From Ferroacidibacillus organovorans (GTDB taxonomy: Bacteria; Bacillota; Bacilli; Alicyclobacillales; SLC66), in NCBI RefSeq assembly GCF_001642725.1, contig NZ_LSUQ01000012.1:1-58168 (forward strand): 58,168 nucleotides of DNA, written 5' to 3'. Below are positions 9,089 through 17,411 of this stretch, piece by piece. The position numbers were made by a program, and so were the translations under genes. The notes under the pieces were generated by a model. It had not been told where the DNA came from, did no database searches, and worked only from the letters and a program-made list of their open reading frames with translations. Every line of letters begins with the position of its first letter. Within the stretch, counting starts at the first letter, position 1.

Positions 9089-9110
9089 GAATCTAGTATA
9101 CAATAGATTC
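9089..9110. promoter_or_regulatory. Inverted repeat in divergent promoter region, candidate operator
   Basis: GAATCTA (9089-9095) and TAGATTC (9104-9110) are perfect inverted repeats around an eight-base centre that contains GTATAC and overlaps possible -10 hexamers on both strands. It lies between the divergent starts at 9050 and 9140. A dimeric repressor binding here could control both genes; no regulator gene is adjacent. Confidence 0.45.
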
Positions 9111-9139
9111 ATGGCAATGTATGACAAAGGAGCGATTTC

Positions 9140-10144
9140 ATGCGCGCAATCGGTATTAAAGAACCTGGCGAGCCATCCGTATTGACGATGGTAACGTGTG
9201 ACCCTCCCCTTCTTCGCCCACACCACGTGCGCGTGGCAGTGCGCGCAACAGCGCTCAATCGCGCAGACCTTCTTCAGCGGCGCGGGTTATACCCACCTCC
9301 TCCCGGAGAATCCGAGATTCTCGGATTAGAAGTGTCCGGAGTCGTATGCGAGCTAGGCGAAGGGGTGACAGCTGTCACTGTGGGAGATGAAGTGTGCGCC
9401 CTCCTGCCTGGTGGAGGCTACGCAGAAGAGGTGGTTGTGCACGAGGATATGCTCGCACACATCCCGAGTGGGCTTACCTTTGAAGAAGCGGCGGCGCTAC
9501 CGGAAGTTTTTTTGACCGCTTATTCAAATCTCGTCTGGTTGGGACAGTTTCAGCCAGGTCAATCCATTTTGATTCACGCAGGTGCAAGCGGTGTAGGAAC
9601 GGCGGCGATCCAACTCGTGAAACAGATGAATGGGAACTGCATGATCACTGCTGGCTCTTCGCAAAAACGATCGTTTTGCAAAGAACTCGGAGCGGATAGG
9701 GTTTTCAATTACCACGATGGCTCTTTTGTGGAGGCTGTTCTAACATTTACGAATGGTCGCGGCGTAGATATCATTTTTGATTTCATCGGGGAGCCTTACT
9801 TTTCACAAAACCTTGCTTCGCTTTCATTTGACGGCAAACTTATTTTGATCGGAACCATGGGAGGTAGCATCGCGCAAAATGTCGATCTCGGATACCTCTT
9901 GCGCAAGCGCCTACAGATTTTGGGGACAGCGCTGCGCTCGCGTTCACAGGAACAAAAGATCGCGTTGACGCGCTCCTTTTTCTCTTATGCCACACCGCTG
10001 TTTGAAAGGGGCGTCCTAAGACCAATTGTCGACCGTGTGTTTGATTGGCGTGACGCCGCCGCTGCGCATGCGTACATGGAGACGAATCAAAACATCGGAA
10101 AGATTGTGCTAACTATAGGGAGAGGAGATGAGAATCGACCGTGA
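9140..10144 (+). CDS. NAD(P)H:quinone oxidoreductase, zeta-crystallin/PIG3-type MDR protein
   Basis: 334 residues, ATG with AAAGGAG upstream. It is a zinc-independent medium-chain dehydrogenase/reductase: the N-terminal GroES-like domain has ALNRADLLQRRGLYPPP, typical of the PIG3/TP53I3 quinone reductase branch, followed by the Rossmann motif HAGASGVGTAAIQ. No structural-zinc cysteine cluster is seen. It probably reduces quinones with NADPH and may protect against oxidative stress. Its stop overlaps the GTG start of the PhzF gene by four bases, so the two are translationally coupled. It diverges from the SDR/TIM-barrel operon. Confidence 0.88.
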   Translation: MRAIGIKEPGEPSVLTMVTCDPPLLRPHHVRVAVRATALNRADLLQRRGLYPPPPGESEILGLEVSGVVCELGEGVTAVTVGDEVCALLPGGGYAEEVVVHEDMLAHIPSGLTFEEAAALPEVFLTAYSNLVWLGQFQPGQSILIHAGASGVGTAAIQLVKQMNGNCMITAGSSQKRSFCKELGADRVFNYHDGSFVEAVLTFTNGRGVDIIFDFIGEPYFSQNLASLSFDGKLILIGTMGGSIAQNVDLGYLLRKRLQILGTALRSRSQEQKIALTRSFFSYATPLFERGVLRPIVDRVFDWRDAAAAHAYMETNQNIGKIVLTIGRGDENRP

Positions 10145-11037
10145 CAGATTTTATTTGTGTTGATGTGTTTGACATGGGGCTGTATACAGGCAACCCACTC
10201 GCCGTCTTTCTCAAGGGCGAGTCGTATGACGACAAAACGATGCAAATGCTTGCGCGTGAGATGAATTTATCAGAAGTCACTTTTATGATGTCCGATTCGA
10301 TCACCGCCATCGACGGTGTTCCGACTGTAGATGTGCGCATCTTTACACCCGCCGCAGAGATTCCATTCGCTGGTCACCCCACCCTTGGGACAGCCTATGT
10401 CTTTCAACAGGAGTTCCTTAAACAGGCATTTCCCTCGGTCAATCTGCGAATGAAAGTGGGGATCATCCCTGTTGATTTGAGGTATGATGGCGATCGTTTG
10501 CGCCAACTTGTGATGACACAGAACCAGCCGAGCTTTTTGCAAACGTATTCGCGCGCAGCGATCGCGCCCATTTTGTCACTGACAGAAGATGATATCGATG
10601 ATGCAATGCCGATTCAAATTGTGTCGACCGGATTGCCCTTTTTAATTGTCCCCTTAAAGCATCTTGCGGGGGCACAACGCGCGCGAATTTACGAAGCCGC
10701 TCTTGAAGATGCTTTTCGTGGAGAAGAACTCCCGAATTTTCTCATCTATACAGCAGAGACAGTCGATCATCACGACTATCACGTTCGCGTGTTCGTACCA
10801 GAATTGGGCGTTTCTGAGGACCCTGCCACAGGAAGCGCAAACGGCTGCCTGTGTGCCTATCTAAGCAAGTATGACGCAAAGAGGCAGGGGCACTTTCGGG
10901 CCACTGTCGAACAGGGATACGCCTTAAAACGTCCAAGTCTGCTCTACCTTGAAGGAGAGCGTAAAGCAGAAAACTACCTGATCCAGGTCGGTGGACAAGT
11001 CACACCTGTCTATCGCGGTACCCTCACACGACCCTAA
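10141..11037 (+). CDS. PhzF-family isomerase/epimerase
   Basis: 298 residues, GTG start overlapping the preceding stop by four bases. Hallmarks of the PhzF (diaminopimelate-epimerase-like) fold are present: NPLAVFL near the start, the catalytic glutamate in MNLSEVTFM, GHPTLGTAYV, and the C-terminal EDPATGSANGCL. PhzF itself isomerises a phenazine precursor; most relatives, such as YddE/YfhB, have no known substrate. No other phenazine gene is nearby, so only the family is assigned. Coupling to the quinone reductase suggests a shared function or stress response. Confidence 0.88.
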   Translation: MTDFICVDVFDMGLYTGNPLAVFLKGESYDDKTMQMLAREMNLSEVTFMMSDSITAIDGVPTVDVRIFTPAAEIPFAGHPTLGTAYVFQQEFLKQAFPSVNLRMKVGIIPVDLRYDGDRLRQLVMTQNQPSFLQTYSRAAIAPILSLTEDDIDDAMPIQIVSTGLPFLIVPLKHLAGAQRARIYEAALEDAFRGEELPNFLIYTAETVDHHDYHVRVFVPELGVSEDPATGSANGCLCAYLSKYDAKRQGHFRATVEQGYALKRPSLLYLEGERKAENYLIQVGGQVTPVYRGTLTRP

Positions 11038-11067
11038 GCATTTTTCTAACCATCCAAGGCATATCTC

Positions 11068-11098
11068 AAAAACGCCGCCCCCCTTATGGAGAGCGGCG
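11068..11098 (-). terminator. Terminator downstream of the 64-residue gene
   Basis: On the minus strand CGCCGC (11098 end) pairs with GCGGCG (ending at 11073) around a 14-base loop and is followed by GTTTTTG. On the plus strand it follows the PhzF gene but has no T tract there. Confidence 0.6.
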
Positions 11099-11109
11099 CA
11101 TTGCGTTCA

Positions 11110-11304
11110 CTAGCGATGATCCGGGTTTACAACAGCTGAGACGCGTTCGACTGCACTTTTTCCAAGCTCGACGGCAGCATTCGCCGTTCCGCTAATCGCT
11201 TCACCTGCCGCATTCAACATCTGCCCGTTTTGAGCTTTGTCTTGTGCGTTGTGCGCGCCTTTGGAAAACTCTCGTCCAGCTTTGCGCATATGGTACTCGT
11301 TCAA
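11110..11304 (-). CDS. Small alanine-rich protein of unknown function downstream of spo0A
   Basis: 64 residues from a TTG at 11304 with GAGAGGGG nine bases upstream; in-frame ATGs at 11313 and further back have poorer sites. The sequence is hydrophilic at the N-terminus (MRKAGREFSKGAHN), then forms one long amphipathic helix (AAGEAISGTANAAVELGKSAVERV) and ends in NPDHR. I do not recognise a family; it is loosely like LEA/YtxH-type helical stress proteins. It lies 141 bases after spo0A on the same strand and ends at a terminator, so it could be cotranscribed with spo0A or be its own unit. Confidence 0.55.
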   Translation of the reverse strand: MNEYHMRKAGREFSKGAHNAQDKAQNGQMLNAAGEAISGTANAAVELGKSAVERVSAVVNPDHR

Positions 11305-11445
11305 CGGAACCATCCCCTCTCTCATCCGTGGTACGCAAGACATAGCATGCGCGAATGGAGCACTCCCTATGCATCGCGCGAGAGGGAATCATTGTAGCGC
11401 GACGACACGCGCAACCTGTGCACTGCGAGGTAGGATACTTATGCG

Positions 11446-12255
11446 CTAAACTGCGGTGTACATCTCCATGCGCAATTTGTCGGCAACCATCGCGATAAAC
11501 TCCGAGTTTGTCGGTTTGGCCTTGCTTGTGCTGATCGTATGCCCAAACACTCGCGAGATGGACTCCGTATTCCCACGGCTCCACGCCACCTCAATCGCGT
11601 GGCGAATCGCTCGCTCCACACGCGAAGACGTCGTACTGTATTTGCCAGCAATCTTAGGATAAAGAATTTTTGTGACCGATCCGAGAATATCGACATCGTC
11701 GTATACAATCGTTATGGCCTCACGTAGGTATTGATAACCTTTGATATGTGCGGGTACGCCGATCTCGTGAATGATCGTCGTAATCAGTTGATCAAGCGTA
11801 CGAGGTCTTGTCGTTCCGTATGTAGGGCGACTCTCAAATTCTGACGCTGAAGTTTTGGACATTCTCCCCGATGGCGAATACGATGTGGCCACATCGCGAA
11901 TGCGGCTCACAAGGACATCAAGATCAAACGGTTTGATGACATAGTACAGTGCGCCAAGGTCGAGCGCTTTGCGCGTAACACGATCCTGCCCAAACGCGGT
12001 CAACATAATGATTTTTGGAAGTGGCACACTACGATTTGCGTTTAAACGCTCCAACACCCCGATTCCATCGAGGTTTGGCATGATGATGTCAAGAACGACG
12101 ACATCCGGACGAATGGTTTCAATGGCGGATAATACCTCGAGTCCATTGTTTGCGACGCCAACGACATCCATGTCGGTTTGTTCACCGATATAATCCACTA
12201 ACAGATCGGCAAACTCCCGATTGTCGTCTGCAATGAGTACACGTATGCTTTCCAC
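11446..12255 (-). CDS. spo0A: Stage 0 sporulation response regulator Spo0A
   Basis: 269 residues, the normal family length. The receiver domain (1-120) has acidic residues D10/D11, phospho-acceptor D56 (VVLDIIMP) and the conserved lysine in VIKPFDL. The C-terminal DNA-binding domain has [12 protein letters not shown], the helix-turn-helix region [12 protein letters not shown], and the [15 protein letters not shown] recognition segment, ending with [25 protein letters not shown]. This is unmistakable Spo0A, the master switch for sporulation, binding TGTCGAA boxes when phosphorylated. It follows spoIVB, the usual order in spore formers. Two perfect 0A boxes and a sigma-H-like promoter lie just upstream, pointing to autoregulation. 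Confidence 0.99.
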   Translation of the reverse strand: MESIRVLIADDNREFADLLVDYIGEQTDMDVVGVANNGLEVLSAIETIRPDVVVLDIIMPNLDGIGVLERLNANRSVPLPKIIMLTAFGQDRVTRKALDLGALYYVIKPFDLDVLVSRIRDVATSYSPSGRMSKTSASEFESRPTYGTTRPRTLDQLITTIIHEIGVPAHIKGYQYLREAITIVYDDVDILGSVTKILYPKIAGKYSTTSSRVERAIRHAIEVAWSRGNTESISRVFGHTISTSKAKPTNSEFIAMVADKLRMEMYTAV

Positions 12256-12289
12256 GATGACTGAGCCCCCTAAATGCCTGACTCTTCTC

Positions 12290-12318
12290 TAATTCGACAT
12301 TCAATTCTTCCTTCCTTG
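12290..12318 (-). promoter_or_regulatory. Sigma-H-like promoter of spo0A
   Basis: On the minus strand CAAGGAAGG (12318-12310) and GTCGAATTA (12298-12290) are separated by 11 bases and fit the sigma-H pattern RnAGGAwWW / RnnGAATWW with two or three mismatches in the first element. It is 35 bases upstream of the spo0A start. Confidence 0.4.
12293..12299 (-). promoter_or_regulatory. 0A box (TGTCGAA), proximal
   Basis: Perfect TGTCGAA on the minus strand, 38 bases before the spo0A start codon and overlapping the candidate -10 element. This is the consensus binding site of phosphorylated Spo0A. Confidence 0.55.
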
Positions 12319-12357
12319 CCATTTCGCGAAAAAATTTATCGGGGGATTCAGACAATA

Positions 12358-12364
12358 TTCGACA
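12358..12364 (-). promoter_or_regulatory. 0A box (TGTCGAA), distal
   Basis: Second perfect TGTCGAA (in TTTGTCGAAT) on the minus strand, 65 bases upstream of the first (about six helical turns) and therefore on roughly the same face of the DNA. Confidence 0.55.
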
Positions 12365-12386
12365 AACGTGTAGAAAATGATGGTTT

Positions 12387-12420
12387 AAAAAAAGAGAGGT
12401 GCCCGATCAGGCTGCCTCTC
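12387..12420 (-). terminator. Terminator overlapping the end of spoIVB
   Basis: GAGAGG (12420-12415, minus) pairs with CCTCTC (12399-12394) and is followed by seven T residues. The spoIVB stop codon lies inside the loop region, and the terminator separates spoIVB from spo0A transcription. Confidence 0.65.
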
Positions 12421-13522
12421 GCGGGTGTTGAAGATGTATGTGAACAGCTTTTTGCACCATCCACAAAGCATAGATGCCATACCCTTGGGTTGGGTCATTC
12501 ACGAAAACATGTGTCACAGCTCCAATCAATCGCCCATCTTGCAGCAAAGGACTTCCGGACATGCCTTGCACAATTCCACCCGTTTTGGCGAGAAGCACAG
12601 GATCGACCACTTTTATGACTAATCCTTTACTCTCCGGGTGGTCTTGACGAAGCGTGCGCACAACCATAACGCGAAATGATTCGACGCGCTGACCAGAGAT
12701 GACTGTTAGAAGTTGAGCAGGACCTGCATGGACTTGTTCGAGTCGTGCGACTTCGATCGGTTTATTTAAAACGGTGTCACCCGGAGGACTCATCAGTCTG
12801 CCAAAAACCCCGAATTCGTGATTGTCCTCGATGGTTCCAAGCACCCGATGATCATTGACAAACGATCCTCTCTTTTCACCCGGTTGCCCACTCTCCCCAC
12901 GTTCGATTGAAGTCACTGATGCGTGCACGATCTGTCCCCGACCAAGGATCGGTTCCCCTGTGTCAACGTCTGTGATCACATGCCCAAGCGCCCCAAACTG
13001 ATTCGTCTTTGGAAGATAAAACGAGAGCGTTCCAACGCCTGATGCCGTATCTCGGATGAACAGTCCGATGCGATATCCGCCTGAGTCATCGTCAAACTCT
13101 GGTTTTACATGGATGGCTAGCGGCGCTTTTTGGCGGATGACGTGAAACGTTGCGGTGCGATGCAACGCGGCCGCATTGTTTACACACTGCGTAACTTGTT
13201 CAATTGCATTGACAGGTTGTCCATCAATGGACGTGATCATGTCGCCGATGCGCACGTGCGCACGCTGTGCTGGACTTAACGAAACCTTACCCTGATGGAT
13301 GAAATGATACCCGACGACGAGTACACCCTGCGCGTGAAGTTTAATACCAATCGATTGACCTCCAGGCACGGCATAATAGGAAGAAGGCGCTGCACTCGCA
13401 TGCGACCAGAAGTGAGGTGCCCACGTCCATCCACTCGCGGCGTGTGTCGCCTGAGGCGCAGATCCCATCATGAAGAGGGTGGCGCAAAGAAGAATTGAGA
13501 GCATACGGATCATCTGCTTCAT
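12407..13522 (-). CDS. spoIVB: SpoIVB signalling serine peptidase
   Basis: 371 residues. An N-terminal hydrophobic segment (about 5-28) directs export into the intermembrane space from the forespore. A PDZ domain follows (about 60-140, with RIGDMITSIDGQPV), then the S55 peptidase domain with GALGHVITDVDTGE, and the serine box GMSGSPLLQDGRLIGAVTHVFVNDP near residues 320-345. In the known pathway SpoIVB, made in the forespore, cleaves SpoIVFA to release SpoIVFB and activate sigma-K. SpoIVFA and SpoIVFB are encoded at 55295-56083 and 54432-55298. ATG start with GGGGGA upstream; position between recN and spo0A is the classic one. Confidence 0.97.
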   Translation of the reverse strand: MKQMIRMLSILLCATLFMMGSAPQATHAASGWTWAPHFWSHASAAPSSYYAVPGGQSIGIKLHAQGVLVVGYHFIHQGKVSLSPAQRAHVRIGDMITSIDGQPVNAIEQVTQCVNNAAALHRTATFHVIRQKAPLAIHVKPEFDDDSGGYRIGLFIRDTASGVGTLSFYLPKTNQFGALGHVITDVDTGEPILGRGQIVHASVTSIERGESGQPGEKRGSFVNDHRVLGTIEDNHEFGVFGRLMSPPGDTVLNKPIEVARLEQVHAGPAQLLTVISGQRVESFRVMVVRTLRQDHPESKGLVIKVVDPVLLAKTGGIVQGMSGSPLLQDGRLIGAVTHVFVNDPTQGYGIYALWMVQKAVHIHLQHPREAA

Positions 13523-13678
13523 TTGGATCCCCCTTCAGCGTGTTGTTCATCGTGCGCTTAGTCTGCCCGACGCTGCGAGGGGAATGATGCACAAAACATG
13601 GTTCAATGAGGAGAAACCATCAGAACTTGACGGAACCTTGAAGTGTACGTATTCTTTCCCTGAAGCAATCTTTCCATT

Positions 13679-15364
13679 TCAATGAGAAGAGTGACCGAGC
13701 ATTTCCATGGCCTGTGCGCGCGTCGTATCAGAAGCGTTCAATCCTCCCATCATGCGCGCCAATTCTTCAACGCGGTCCTCTTCTTTGAGTTCGCGCACCG
13801 ATGTCTTGGTGCGTCCTTCATGCGTCGTCTTTTCAATATGAAAATGGTGATTCGCAATTGCTGCAGTCTGCGCGAGATGCGTGACACAAAACACCTGATG
13901 GCGCGTAGCGATTTGCTTCATAAACCTTGCCACTGCTTGCGCAGCTTGGCCAGAAATCCCTGTGTCAATCTCGTCAAATACCAGCGTCATCACGGGATTC
14001 TTCCCTGTCATGACCGCTGAAAGCGCGAGCATGAGACGCGCCAGTTCACCGCCAGACGCGATTTTTGTGAGTGGTTTGACCATCTCTCCACGGTTCGCAC
14101 TAAAAAGCAGTTCCAGATCATCCAGACCATCTGCGCGCGGTTCTACACGTCGAATAGAGAATGTCAACGCGACATTAGGCATCACGAGCGCGTGGAGAAC
14201 ATCGGTAATTTCACGCTCAAGTTCACGCGCCACCTTGATACGCTCCTCGTGAAGCGCTTCTCCGATCACTGCAACGCTCGCCTGTGCTTGCAGTAAATCA
14301 TCGCGAAGTGTCTTGATACGCTCCTCGTGATGAATAAGTTCGTCCAATTCTTCTTGCGCCTGTTTTGCAAACCTCGTGATCTCTTCCGTCGTGTCACCGT
14401 ATTTTTTCTGCATACGTTCGATCAGTGCAAGACGATCTTCAAGCCGAGACAACTTTTCCGGTTGAAAATCGATGGATGAGCGATATGCGCGAATAAACGA
14501 AGCTGCCTCCGATACATTCACCTGAGCGACTTCTAACAGCGATAACAGCTCGCGAAGGGATGGATCCAACTCGAGCACGCTACGGATCTCTTCAAGCAGC
14601 GTGAAAAGTGCAGCTTCGATTCCTTGTGCCGCATGGGTCCCTTCATAGATCGACTCGTACACGTCGTCTATCGTTGAGCGTAGTTTACCCACGTGACGCA
14701 TTTTTGTCCGAAGCTCCCGCAGCCGCACATCCTCACTTGGCTTGAGTCGCGCATCTTCAATCTCGCGGATCTGACTCTGCAAAAGATCGATCTTACGCAC
14801 GCGCTCCTTCTCACTTTGAATCGCTCTCTTCAAATCGCGTTCAAGACTGTGAAGATGTGAAAACGCTTCACGGTAAGATTCCAACAGATGTTCGAGCGAC
14901 TCCCGCCCGTATGTATCAAGCAAGACAAGATGCTCTTCCTTGCGCATGAGTGACGTGTGGTCGTGTTGTCCGAGTTGCTCTACAAGCATCTGACCCAATT
15001 GGCGTAGAACTTGCACACTCACGAGGCGGCCATTGACGCGAGCCACTGTTTTTCCGTTTACATTCACATCGCGTGAGATCAACAATTCCTTGTCATCCAG
15101 TTCTATACCTTGCTCAGTGAGTAGCGGTTCCATACGTTGTAAAACATCATCGCGAAGATCAAAAATGCCTTCGACATGCGCGCGCACTTCTCCCGTTCTC
15201 ACGAGTTCACTACTCGCTCGCGCGCCAAGAAGCAGGCCGACCGCGTCAAGGAGAATGGACTTCCCCGCCCCCGTTTCACCGGTTAAACAGGTAAACCCTT
15301 CTTCAAACGCCAATTCGAGTGATTCGATCAACGCCAGATTGGTAACACGAATATGACGCAGCAA
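13679..15364 (-). CDS. recN: DNA repair protein RecN
   Basis: 561 residues, TTG start behind AAAGGGGG. SMC-like ATPase for double-strand break repair: Walker A GETGAGKS at 29-36, long coiled-coil arms (about 150-390) and the C-terminal SGGELARLMLAL signature, Walker B LVFDEIDTGISG and the D-loop region CVTHLAQTAA. RecN gathers broken ends with RecA. It lies 15 bases after argR and upstream of spoIVB, as in Bacillus. I see no obvious LexA box in the short gap, so it is probably read from argR or nadK. Confidence 0.97.
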   Translation of the reverse strand: MLRHIRVTNLALIESLELAFEEGFTCLTGETGAGKSILLDAVGLLLGARASSELVRTGEVRAHVEGIFDLRDDVLQRMEPLLTEQGIELDDKELLISRDVNVNGKTVARVNGRLVSVQVLRQLGQMLVEQLGQHDHTSLMRKEEHLVLLDTYGRESLEHLLESYREAFSHLHSLERDLKRAIQSEKERVRKIDLLQSQIREIEDARLKPSEDVRLRELRTKMRHVGKLRSTIDDVYESIYEGTHAAQGIEAALFTLLEEIRSVLELDPSLRELLSLLEVAQVNVSEAASFIRAYRSSIDFQPEKLSRLEDRLALIERMQKKYGDTTEEITRFAKQAQEELDELIHHEERIKTLRDDLLQAQASVAVIGEALHEERIKVARELEREITDVLHALVMPNVALTFSIRRVEPRADGLDDLELLFSANRGEMVKPLTKIASGGELARLMLALSAVMTGKNPVMTLVFDEIDTGISGQAAQAVARFMKQIATRHQVFCVTHLAQTAAIANHHFHIEKTTHEGRTKTSVRELKEEDRVEELARMMGGLNASDTTRAQAMEMLGHSSH

Positions 15365-15379
15365 ACCCGATCCCCCTTT

Positions 15380-15829
15380 TTAAAGCAACCCCTTCACACG
15401 CTCAATGACCATTTCTGCCGCTTCATTCGAGCGACAGACGAAAAGGATGGTGTCATCCCCCGCCACTGTGCCTAATACCTCCGGCCAGTCCAACGTGTCA
15501 AATAAAAAGGCAACTGCGTGCGCATTACCGGGAATCGTGCGCATGATCACCTGATTCATCGCACTGTCAATCGCCACAAACGCGTCATTGAGCAGGCGGT
15601 GAAGTTTTACATCGGGTTGAATCGTGGACGGAGCCGTAGGAAGTGAATATTTATACCCTCCGTCCGCAGTTGGCGTCTTGATCAGATGCATCTCCTTGAT
15701 GTCCCTTGAAATGGTTGCTTGCGTTACTTGAAAACCCGCATCGCGCAAAGCATCCACCAGCTCATCTTGTGTTTCAATGACGCGCTCGGTTATAATTTCT
15801 CGAATTTTCAAAAGTCGTTGACCCTTCAC
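15380..15829 (-). CDS. argR: Arginine repressor ArgR/AhrC
   Basis: 149 residues, GTG start. The N-terminal winged helix (1-70) shows REIITERVIETQDELVDALRDAGFQVTQATISRDIKEMHLIK, the standard DNA-binding signature. The C-terminal arginine-binding and hexamerisation domain has the GTVAGDDTILFVCRS motif with the ligand-binding aspartate pair. It represses arginine synthesis and may activate catabolism. It follows nadK after 38 bases and precedes recN by 15 bases. Confidence 0.97.
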   Translation of the reverse strand: MKGQRLLKIREIITERVIETQDELVDALRDAGFQVTQATISRDIKEMHLIKTPTADGGYKYSLPTAPSTIQPDVKLHRLLNDAFVAIDSAMNQVIMRTIPGNAHAVAFLFDTLDWPEVLGTVAGDDTILFVCRSNEAAEMVIERVKGLL

Positions 15830-15867
15830 GTTATCGACCTACCCTCTATCTTTCCATTGTGGTTATT

Positions 15868-16722
15868 TCAATCTCCGCGCAGTTTGGATTGGAGAATGGA
15901 GAAAAAAGATTGATCATGCAAGCGTACCAATACTGTATCGCACGATGCGCGCGTAATATCAATTCGATCGCCTGACATAAGCGCGAATCCAACCTGCCCA
16001 TCTACCGTGAGTCCAAAATCATTGTGATTAGCAAACACGGTGACTGAAACGCGCTGATTCGCGTCAATCACACAGGGACGCGCCACGAGCTTGTGTGGAC
16101 AAATCGGTGTAATCAAGATCACCTGAAGGTGCGGCAAAACGATCGGACCACCGCATGAGAGAGAATACGCGGTCGATCCGGTTGGCGTCGAGACGATCAG
16201 ACCGTCCCCTGTGAATTCTTCATACACTTCTTGATCTACCGCGACGCGAACCCCAATCATTCTGCCGAGCGCACCCTTGCCAATCCCCGCATCGTTTAGT
16301 CCAACGCCTTTGTGGACATACTGCCCGTCACGCCACACTTTTGTCTCAATCATCATGCGTCGCTCAAGCGTATAGTCTCCCTTGAGGACGCGCGAGACCG
16401 CCTTCTCTAAATCGCCCGGATCTGCCTCTGATAAAAATCCCAGATGCCCAATGTTGATGCCAATCATCGGTATCTCATAGCACGAAAATTGGCGAGCTGC
16501 TCCGAGCAGCGTTCCATCTCCCCCTAAAACAAAGAGGACGTCCACGTGATCTGCGAATTGTTCAGGGTTCATGGCGAGTTCTTCACGACCAAGGGAAGTC
16601 GCACATCGTGGATCCGTATAGACGAGACCGCCGCACTGTTGAACTGCATGAACAATTCGAGAAGCGACTTCTATCGCGTTTTGCTTCGTATGATTGCACA
16701 GCACACCAATCTTTTGAGTCAC
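15868..16722 (-). CDS. nadK: NAD kinase
   Basis: 284 residues from a GTG at 16722 with GGAAGGGG at seven bases; a longer frame to 16779 has no ribosome site. ATP-dependent phosphorylation of NAD to NADP. Seen: VLGGDGTLLGAAR (GGDG phosphate-binding motif), GINIGHLGFLSE, the NDAGI region (NE/D motif), and GDGLIVSTPTGSTAYSLSCGGPIV. All catalytic motifs are intact. It lies between a small membrane protein gene and argR; Bacillus subtilis lacks nadK at this place, but many other spore formers have nadK-argR-recN. Confidence 0.96.
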   Translation of the reverse strand: MTQKIGVLCNHTKQNAIEVASRIVHAVQQCGGLVYTDPRCATSLGREELAMNPEQFADHVDVLFVLGGDGTLLGAARQFSCYEIPMIGINIGHLGFLSEADPGDLEKAVSRVLKGDYTLERRMMIETKVWRDGQYVHKGVGLNDAGIGKGALGRMIGVRVAVDQEVYEEFTGDGLIVSTPTGSTAYSLSCGGPIVLPHLQVILITPICPHKLVARPCVIDANQRVSVTVFANHNDFGLTVDGQVGFALMSGDRIDITRASCDTVLVRLHDQSFFSILQSKLRGD

Positions 16723-16835
16723 ACGTAAACCCCTTCCCACGCTCCGTCTCAAACTTGCCGCGAAACAACAAATCCACACGCCTTTGAATGGTCACAATAG
16801 ACGGATAAAAGTCAGGTCCGAAAGTAATCTCCCCA

Positions 16836-17345
16836 TCAATGAGACTGCGCAAGCGCAAAGCCGAGCACAGCACCGATACACAGCCAGAGTAAGCGCATTC
16901 TCCACTTTCGATAACGTAAACGACTCGAAACTTCAAGCGAAAAATCGACCCATGTCAATTCATGCGTTTCTGGTTGCAAGAGGCCAACAGGCGCGTCATA
17001 AATCACATAAAGCGGCATCACATGCGATCGCAGCCAAGCACCGCTTACGCGCTCCGGATCGCGCAGTCGTTTGACTCGCACAGGACAAGGCTGTCCATCT
17101 TTTTCCACAATAAAATCAGCGAGAAGATAACTCGAAAACTTACGGTGGCCAAAGTACGTGATCGCCTCGTGAGCGATGCGTTCGTCAAGTATTTTAAACC
17201 CTATCGTTTGCAAAACTTCAGATGCGTACACAAAGCGTTCGCGCTGTGACTCGGGCTGATCGCTTTCCCAAGACGCATTGCGAAAACGAGAACGTAAAAA
17301 AAGGTAGAGAACGGTTACGCTTGTCAAAATCGCGATCACAGCCAT
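16836..17345 (-). CDS. Membrane protein of unknown function between tlyA and nadK
   Basis: 169 residues, ATG with GGGGGA upstream. One hydrophobic helix at the N-terminus (AVIAILTSVTVLYLFL) and one at the C-terminus (LLWLCIGAVLGFALA) flank a soluble region of about 115 residues. That region contains LADFIVEKDGQPCPVRVKRLRDPERVSGAWLRSHVMPLYVIYDAPVGLLQP split by conserved-looking turns; its layout faintly resembles a nuclease-like fold, but I see no certain catalytic motif. It is in line with tlyA (66 bases before it) and nadK (113 bases after). No family is assigned. Confidence 0.7.
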   Translation of the reverse strand: MAVIAILTSVTVLYLFLRSRFRNASWESDQPESQRERFVYASEVLQTIGFKILDERIAHEAITYFGHRKFSSYLLADFIVEKDGQPCPVRVKRLRDPERVSGAWLRSHVMPLYVIYDAPVGLLQPETHELTWVDFSLEVSSRLRYRKWRMRLLWLCIGAVLGFALAQSH

Positions 17346-17411
17346 GATTCATCCCCCAGACCATTCCTGTTCGCGATTCATCTGGAAAAATCCTGCATGG
17401 GATCGCCACAC

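Noticed and set aside
10141-11037. Phenazine biosynthesis locus from the PhzF gene
   Set aside because: No other phz gene is nearby; PhzF-like proteins are widespread with unknown substrates.
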